The notes beneath the pieces are model-generated. The model made no database searches. It was not told the origin of the DNA and worked only from the letters and a program-made list of their open reading frames with translations. Positions 6,660-10,444 of a stretch of DNA of 10,444 bases are shown here, one piece after another. The stretch covers positions 1 through 10,444 of the forward strand of contig CAYZZK010000024.1 of NCBI GenBank assembly GCA_964483045.1, read 5' to 3'. The DNA comes from JBBTYG01 sp964483045 (GTDB lineage: Bacteria; Patescibacteriota; Minisyncoccia; UBA6257; 2-01-FULL-56-20). Numbering within the stretch: position 1 is the stretch's first letter; every line of letters starts with the position of its first letter. The translations under genes and the position numbers were made by a program.

Positions 6660-6693
6660 ATTAACACACTAACCCGCTAACCGAATAACCGAA
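6654..6693. repeat. Period-8 degenerate tandem repeat TAACNNNN x5
   Basis: TAAC occurs at exactly 6654, 6662, 6670, 6678 and 6686, with four variable bases after each. The last two units are identical (TAACCGAA). On the coding strand it reads NNNNGTTA. It begins six bases after the stop codon of the gene at 6699-7643 and overlaps the stem of the proposed terminator. Confidence 0.8.
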
Positions 6694-6698
6694 GCGAA

Positions 6699-7643
6699 TT
6701 ACGGCCGGAAGAGCGATGAGAAAACGTTCGTGCCAGAGTATGTTCCGGTCGGCGTTCCTGCTGGAACTTCCAATCCCCAGAATGTCGGCTGCGCAACATT
6801 AACCGTGGTCGTGGGGGAAAGAAGGAAAAAGCCGGTTACCGTCACTGCGGAGGCGGTTAACGCCGTGCTGGTTCCGTAGAATGAAAAACTCGAAGTCGAA
6901 TAGCGTTGCGAACTGGTCGGGATCGAGTTCGCACCCGACGTAAGAGTCGAGAGCGCGTTCAGCTGAAGCGTTGTCGAAGAGTTGCCGGCGTTCGTGCTCG
7001 TGGCAATCTGGTTCACGGCGCCCGTCGTCGATGATGCGGCAAGAGTTCCGTAGTTGATTGATGATGTCGTCACGTTGATCGCGGTAAGCGTATTCACTTC
7101 CACCCCGGAAGAAGTCGCTGTCCCTGTTGCGCCGGCTAAATCCTGTGCCACGGCAAAAGCTTCCCAGTGATCATTGGGATAGCTCGAGCTTGAATCCGTC
7201 GCTTGGGCAAAATAGTAGAGCTGGACAGTGTCAGTGACGTTGATGCTCGTGCCCGAACAGCTGCTCGTAACGTGCGTAACGTACAGATAGCAAGTGAGAT
7301 TATTGGTTGACGTTACCGTTGGCACCGCACAAATGGAACTGGAAGCCAATCTGAAAGCGGTTGAAGTGGTGGGCCCGGCGCTTATATCTCCGCAGCCGTT
7401 GTTGTCTGATATCGTATAGTTTATATCAAACGATGTCGTCGCGTTTGAGGTAAGCACGATGGCGTTGCCATGATTGAGCACCACGCTCGTAACGGACGGA
7501 GACGCATTGCCGACGATTACCTGGCTCGTGACGTTATTGGCTCTGGCGATAAGAGCGGTAAGCGCGGAGAAAATCGCCGTCGCCACGATTGCCGCCAGCA
7601 ACATGCGCCCCATCATTTTTCCGAGAATAGCATCACTACTCAT
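6699..7643 (-). CDS. Exported Ser/Thr-rich surface protein, kelch-free homologue of the kelch protein
   Basis: A 314-residue protein with an N-terminal membrane or signal segment (14-33, MLLAAIVATAIFSALTALI, possible cleavage after ARA at 36). A Ser/Thr-rich beta-strand region follows (37-155) with four Cys (84, 105, 118, 129) that could form disulfides. Next comes a domain shared with the gene at 8963-10444: 'DSSSSY', W160, 'SGVEVNTLTAINVTT', NAGNSSTTLQL (219-229), 'SQRYSTSSFSF', and a C-terminal strand FWGLEVPAGTPTGTYSG (288-304) ending in 'FRP'. There is no C-terminal anchor. It sits directly before a WxL-interacting-like gene, and the WGL near the C-terminus is a W-x-L motif, so it may be a distant WxL-type partner. 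That family assignment is inference. It has its own TATACT promoter and no Shine-Dalgarno sequence. Confidence 0.75.
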   Translation of the reverse strand: MSSDAILGKMMGRMLLAAIVATAIFSALTALIARANNVTSQVIVGNASPSVTSVVLNHGNAIVLTSNATTSFDINYTISDNNGCGDISAGPTTSTAFRLASSSICAVPTVTSTNNLTCYLYVTHVTSSCSGTSINVTDTVQLYYFAQATDSSSSYPNDHWEAFAVAQDLAGATGTATSSGVEVNTLTAINVTTSSINYGTLAASSTTGAVNQIATSTNAGNSSTTLQLNALSTLTSGANSIPTSSQRYSTSSFSFYGTSTALTASAVTVTGFFLLSPTTTVNVAQPTFWGLEVPAGTPTGTYSGTNVFSSLFRP

Positions 7644-7662
7644 ATCTTTATTGTTTAAAAGA

Positions 7663-7668
7663 AGTATA
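7663..7668 (-). promoter_or_regulatory. -10 box of the kelch-free surface protein gene
   Basis: TATACT lies 19 bases before the ATG at 7643. The following leader (TTCTTTTAAACAATAA) closely resembles the one after the -10 of the neighbouring Ig-domain gene (TTCTTTTATAACA). The -35 region (about 7686-7691) is poor and abuts a DnaA-box-like site. Confidence 0.5.
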
Positions 7669-7688
7669 CACTACTGCATAATAACAAC

Positions 7689-7700
7689 CTGTGGATAACT
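7689..7700 (-). promoter_or_regulatory. Consensus DnaA box (TTATCCACA) at the promoter of a surface gene
   Basis: The minus strand reads AGTTATCCACAG, a perfect match to the bacterial DnaA-box consensus. It touches the -35 position of the promoter at 7663-7668. The same 12-mer occurs at 303-314 in the same orientation. No replication genes are nearby, so this is more likely a regulatory or dispersed motif than an origin. Confidence 0.4.
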
Positions 7701-7712
7701 TCGCTCACTAGA

Positions 7713-7862
7713 TTCTTTTCTCTGAACCCGCTCCGGCTCGAGAAATAAGCCGCGCTCCTGCGGAAAAATGCCGCCCTGGTCGACGACTCCCGGGCACCCG
7801 TCATTTTCCCTGCTTGCTCGGTAATTTCTACCTCGCCTCCGCTTATGGTTCAGAGAAAAGAA
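7713..7862. repeat. 150-bp intergenic element with 16-bp terminal inverted repeats
   Basis: TTCTTTTCTCTGAACC (7713-7728) and GGTTCAGAGAAAAGAA (7847-7862) are exact inverted repeats enclosing a GC-rich core of 118 bases. The core contains smaller palindromes (GTCGAC, CCCGGG, GCGG...CCGC). It fills half of the 289-base gap between two surface genes. It could be a MITE-like insertion, a structured RNA or a large terminator. No transposase is present. Confidence 0.55.
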
Positions 7863-7932
7863 CAGGGCTCGCTAAAAAAAATAGCCGAACTCGAAAAATA
7901 TCGCATAGTACCGCTACTCGTTAATTCGCAAA

Positions 7933-8844
7933 TTATTTAATTTTTCCTCTGGATTTCCGCCTAAACCACAAGCCCACACCAGCCGCTATCACAAGCCCTA
8001 TAAGATAATATACCCAATGTTCTCTGAAACTCTTTTTTAGTTTCCCCCATATGCCGGAAAGCGTCCCGGTTTCGAGTGCCCTGAACACGGTGTGCTCGCT
8101 CGCCAAAAGCTGGTCTCCTTTGTAAAAGGATACGGTTCCCCAGTAATCTCCAACTCCTAGATAGAAATCGAGCGGGAATTCCACAGTAAGTTCTTTCGTG
8201 GTAAAGGGAGGAATTTCCGGAAATTTGTTTATCTGCACATGAGCAAGCCGCACCGCGTTGAACTTGTCGAAGACCTCGAGCGTCGCCCCGTCCAGCGACT
8301 CCGCAACGTTCCCGCCGTTCACGAGCCGCACCTGCACGCGCGGACTCCATCCTTCTTCGATGTCCGAAAAGCGGATGAGCGGAATCATAAAGTCATGGTG
8401 AATGCCGGTCCCCACTCGGAGATTGATCGCGACTTGGGCGCCCAAGGCGATGGTCACCTGCCCCGCGCTTGAGGGCGAGCTCACGAACGAAATATTGCCG
8501 CTGTAATCCCCCAGCCCCGCGTCTTGCGGAACCTGCACGGTGATCTCGACCGGAAATTTTTGCATGCCCTTCGGAATCACGAAATCAAATCCCTTGTCTA
8601 TCGAAATCCACGAACGCACCGAATCGGAAATTTTAAGTGTCGCTTTGATCCGCAAATCCTGGTTCGGCTGATCCTGCACGAGTGTGATCGTCTGCGAGTA
8701 GCGGCTCCCCTTCACCAAGTTATCAGCATTCATAAACGGAGGGGAAATGCCGAACGCGGCGCTCGCCTGAAGTGCGCCCCCAAAAAAGAATGCCGCGCAT
8801 ATTACGGGAAACACTGGCAATATTTTTTTTGAAATGGCGTACAT
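7933..8844 (-). CDS. WxL-interacting-protein-like membrane protein, copy 2
   Basis: Paralogue of the protein at 5642-6553, also 303 residues. It has a signal peptide (1-29, cleavage near SA/AFG), a first Ig-like domain (30-145, FGISPPFMNADNLV, 'GDYSGNISF', GQVTIALGAQV), a second Ig-like domain (149-257, SDIEEGWSPRVQVRLVNGGN, 'FPEIPPFT'), a TM segment (277-294) and a basic tail (RRKSRGKIK). The W-rich junction before the membrane (HWVYY) is also kept in copy 1 (SWIYY). It follows the kelch protein just as copy 1 follows the kelch-free homologue, so gene order supports a cassette duplication. A perfect extended -10 (TGC then TATAAT) lies 12 bases before the ATG, and no Shine-Dalgarno sequence is present. 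The role, scaffold or anchor for the neighbouring secreted protein, is inferred from the Firmicutes WxL systems. Confidence 0.7.
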   Translation of the reverse strand: MYAISKKILPVFPVICAAFFFGGALQASAAFGISPPFMNADNLVKGSRYSQTITLVQDQPNQDLRIKATLKISDSVRSWISIDKGFDFVIPKGMQKFPVEITVQVPQDAGLGDYSGNISFVSSPSSAGQVTIALGAQVAINLRVGTGIHHDFMIPLIRFSDIEEGWSPRVQVRLVNGGNVAESLDGATLEVFDKFNAVRLAHVQINKFPEIPPFTTKELTVEFPLDFYLGVGDYWGTVSFYKGDQLLASEHTVFRALETGTLSGIWGKLKKSFREHWVYYLIGLVIAAGVGLWFRRKSRGKIK

Positions 8845-8856
8845 TGTTATAAAAGA

Positions 8857-8865
8857 ATTATAGCA
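8857..8865 (-). promoter_or_regulatory. Extended -10 promoter of Ig-domain protein copy 2
   Basis: On the minus strand TGC precedes a perfect TATAAT, the strongest promoter element in the window. Twelve bases separate it from the ATG at 8844, so the leader would be about five bases. No convincing -35 is seen, as is usual for extended -10 promoters. Confidence 0.6.
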
Positions 8866-8917
8866 TACTAGAAACTGGATTATTAGTCTTTCTGTAATTC
8901 ATACTTCTTCATTTTTA

Positions 8918-8945
8918 GTTTGGAAATTTCTGCGGTTTGGAAATT
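8918..8945. repeat. 11-bp direct repeat GTTTGGAAATT
   Basis: GTTTGGAAATT occurs at 8918-8928 and 8935-8945, a spacing of 17 bases. The CTGCGG between them (8930-8935) matches the arms of the palindrome at 8951-8985. Confidence 0.5.
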
Positions 8946-8950
8946 GGAAC

Positions 8951-8985
8951 TTACCGCAGTTTTTAAGGACTAAAAACTGCGGTAA
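8951..8985 (-). terminator. Perfect 15-bp palindrome spanning the stop codon of the kelch gene
   Basis: TTACCGCAGTTTTTA on the plus strand (8951-8965) is exactly complementary to 8971-8985, leaving a five-base loop. The TAA stop of the kelch gene (8963-8965) is in the second arm, so the hairpin forms from the last codons. There is no T-run directly after it, so it is either an unusual terminator or a 3'-end structure. A third sequence, CTGCGGT at 8930-8936, could pair with the downstream arm instead. Confidence 0.5.
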
Positions 8986-10444
8986 AAATATTCGTCCCAG
9001 TATACGTCCCCGTCGCGGTGCCGCCCGGAACGGTGAGTCCCCAATACGTATTCCGCGAGGCGGCGGAGATAAAGTTTACGGTGGAGGTAGTAGTGATTCC
9101 GGAATTAACTCCCCCCGTTGTATAAATATAGCCATTATTCACGACGGCGGAGAGAGCGTATATTGCCGCCGGCAAAGGTGTGGTCGTTGCCCAAACTCCC
9201 ACGGAGTTTGTAGCAGAGATCGGAGCGAAGAAAACCGTAGAAGTTGGCGTACTTACGTCATACCCTCCCGTCGTGTAAATGAAACCGTTATTGACGACGG
9301 CGGAGTGGGTGTATATTGCTCTCGGCAAGGGCGTGGTCGTTGCCCAGGTGCCGACGGAGTTGGTGGCGGAGATCGGAGCGAAGTAGACGGTGGAAGTAGG
9401 ATTATTTGCGGAATCTTGCCCTCCGATTGTATAAATATAACCGTTATAAGCGACGGCGGAGTGAGTGTATATTGCCCTTGGCAGCGGCGTGGTCGTTGCC
9501 CACGCGCCGACGGAATTTGTGGCGGAGATAGGAGCGAAGAAAACCGTAGAGGTGGCGCTTGTAGAATCAACTCCCCCCGTCGTATATATGAAACCGTTAT
9601 AAACGACGGCGGAGTGATTACGCAACTTTGACGGCAAAGGTGTTGTCGCTGTCCAGGCACCGACGGAATTTGTCGCGGAGATAGGAGCGAAGTAGACGGT
9701 GGAGGTGGTGCCTGCAATGTAAGTTCCCCCTGTCGTATATATGAAACCGTTATAAACGACGGCGGAGTGATTATACAGCGCCCACGGCAATTCTGTAGTT
9801 GTTATCCAAGCACCGACGGAATTAGTGGCGCTTATGGAAGCGAACAAGACGGTGGATGTGGGAAGCTCATCGGAGTCTTGCCCTCCTGTTGTATATAGGA
9901 AACTGTTATAAGCTACCGCGGAGTGATAGACAATACCGCCAGACAAAGCCGTCGTCGTCGCCCAGGCCGCATTGAGCGGTGGGCGAGGAACTGAAAATCC
10001 GGAAACTGAAACAGCAGAAGCGGAAAGAGATTGTTCGTTCGCGCCGAATGTAAACGTCCCCGTCGCGTAGTGCTGGGAAGAAGTCGCTATGCTATTTGTT
10101 CCCGCTGTGAGTGCTGTCCCCGATAGGTTCAGTGTCGTGGATGAGTTGCCGGCGTTTTTAATTGTCGCGAGTTGGTTCGTGGAACCAGTGTTCGCTCCGG
10201 GCTGCACTGTTTTATAATCAAGCGTCGTCTGCGTAGTTCCGGTCGTCACCGCGAGCGCGAGCAACGTATTAAGCTCGACTCCTCCCGAGTCCGCATTCCC
10301 CGTCGAACCGTTCGGATCCCTAAAGTACACGGTCGCCATCCACGTCTGAGCGGAATAGCTTGATGAAGAATCGGTCGCGTCGGCATAATAATAAACATCG
10401 AATGTAGTTGTAGTGTTTACGGATGTCGATGAGCATGTGCTTGA
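8963..10444 (-). CDS. Kelch-repeat surface protein, N-terminus cut by right window edge
   Basis: The frame stays open from 10444, so the ATG at 10339 is internal; 493 residues are visible. The first 155 match the gene at 6699-7643: a Cys at 4, 'ATDSSSSY', W35, 'GGVELNTLLALAVTT', NAGNSSTTLNL (98-108), 'SSQHYATGTFTF', 'SGFSV'. Six kelch units of 51-52 residues follow (about 161-463). HSAV-type motifs lie at 174, 226, 277, 328, 379 and 430, and each unit carries YTTGG or YTIGG and ends near a GAW or GTW. This predicts a six-bladed propeller. After the propeller the protein returns to the shared C-terminal strand, YWGLTVPGGTATGTYTG, ending FTAVFSP. The propeller thus sits inside the shared domain. 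No C-terminal anchor is seen. It probably displays the propeller outside the cell for protein or glycan binding; the ligand is unknown. Confidence 0.85.
   Translation of the reverse strand, partial: SSTCSSTSVNTTTTFDVYYYADATDSSSSYSAQTWMATVYFRDPNGSTGNADSGGVELNTLLALAVTTGTTQTTLDYKTVQPGANTGSTNQLATIKNAGNSSTTLNLSGTALTAGTNSIATSSQHYATGTFTFGANEQSLSASAVSVSGFSVPRPPLNAAWATTTALSGGIVYHSAVAYNSFLYTTGGQDSDELPTSTVLFASISATNSVGAWITTTELPWALYNHSAVVYNGFIYTTGGTYIAGTTSTVYFAPISATNSVGAWTATTPLPSKLRNHSAVVYNGFIYTTGGVDSTSATSTVFFAPISATNSVGAWATTTPLPRAIYTHSAVAYNGYIYTIGGQDSANNPTSTVYFAPISATNSVGTWATTTPLPRAIYTHSAVVNNGFIYTTGGYDVSTPTSTVFFAPISATNSVGVWATTTPLPAAIYALSAVVNNGYIYTTGGVNSGITTTSTVNFISAASRNTYWGLTVPGGTATGTYTGTNIFTAVFSP
9056..9964 (-). 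repeat. Tandem DNA repeat of about 153 bp encoding six kelch units
   Basis: The six kelch units are recognisable as DNA repeats with a period of 153-156 bases. Long stretches are conserved, such as the codons for FAPISATNSVG and for PLPRAIYTHSAV. Units 4 and 5 are the most alike. Differences concentrate in the loop after each GG and in the loop after each PLP. Confidence 0.75.

Noticed and set aside
9056..9964. CRISPR-like array suggested by regular DNA repeats
   Set aside because: The period is about 153 bases, the repeat is in frame and encodes kelch blades. There are no short repeats with unique spacers.
10172..10363. Plus-strand frame of 63 residues opposite the kelch gene
   Set aside because: Antisense shadow of an open, conserved coding frame, with Arg-rich composition typical of shadows.

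Overview
The window looks like part of a Candidate Phyla Radiation (Patescibacteria, probably Parcubacteria-like) genome. This rests on the style of the proteins, not on a marker gene: small secreted or membrane-anchored cohesin, dockerin, Ig-like and kelch proteins with Ser/Thr-rich strands, no Shine-Dalgarno sequences, and degenerate short tandem repeats at gene borders. All recognisable genes lie on the minus strand, so transcription runs from right to left.

In transcription order the layout is: (1) a kelch-repeat surface protein cut by the right edge (8963-10444); (2) a two-Ig-domain, WxL-interacting-protein-like membrane protein (7933-8844); (3) a second, kelch-free homologue of gene 1 (6699-7643); (4) a paralogue of gene 2 of equal length (5642-6553); (5) a secreted dockerin protein (4685-5620); (6) a short cohesin protein with one C-terminal membrane anchor (3673-4608); (7) a Mn-type superoxide dismutase (2827-3510); (8) a long cohesin/Ig protein with several membrane segments and a cytoplasmic coiled-coil tail (597-2690); (9) the signal peptide of another exported protein, cut by the left edge (1-141). 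Genes 1+2 and 3+4 are a tandemly duplicated two-gene cassette. Genes 5, 6 and 8 supply a dockerin and two cohesins, the classical calcium-dependent plug and socket.

My reading is that this is a cell-surface assembly locus. Two WxL-system-like pairs would display adhesive proteins, one carrying a six-bladed propeller. The dockerin protein could be held at the envelope by either membrane-anchored cohesin. No catalytic domain is visible in any of the surface genes, so this is not a cellulosome in the degradative sense.

Regulation appears to be gene by gene. Good -10 boxes (TATAAT/TATACT, two with an extended TGn) sit 7-19 bases upstream of four start codons, which implies leaderless or very short-leader mRNAs. 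Terminator-like hairpins lie after several genes. Intergenic stretches hold period-7, period-8 and period-9 degenerate repeats, a 150-bp element bounded by 16-bp inverted repeats, and two identical 12-mers containing a consensus DnaA box.
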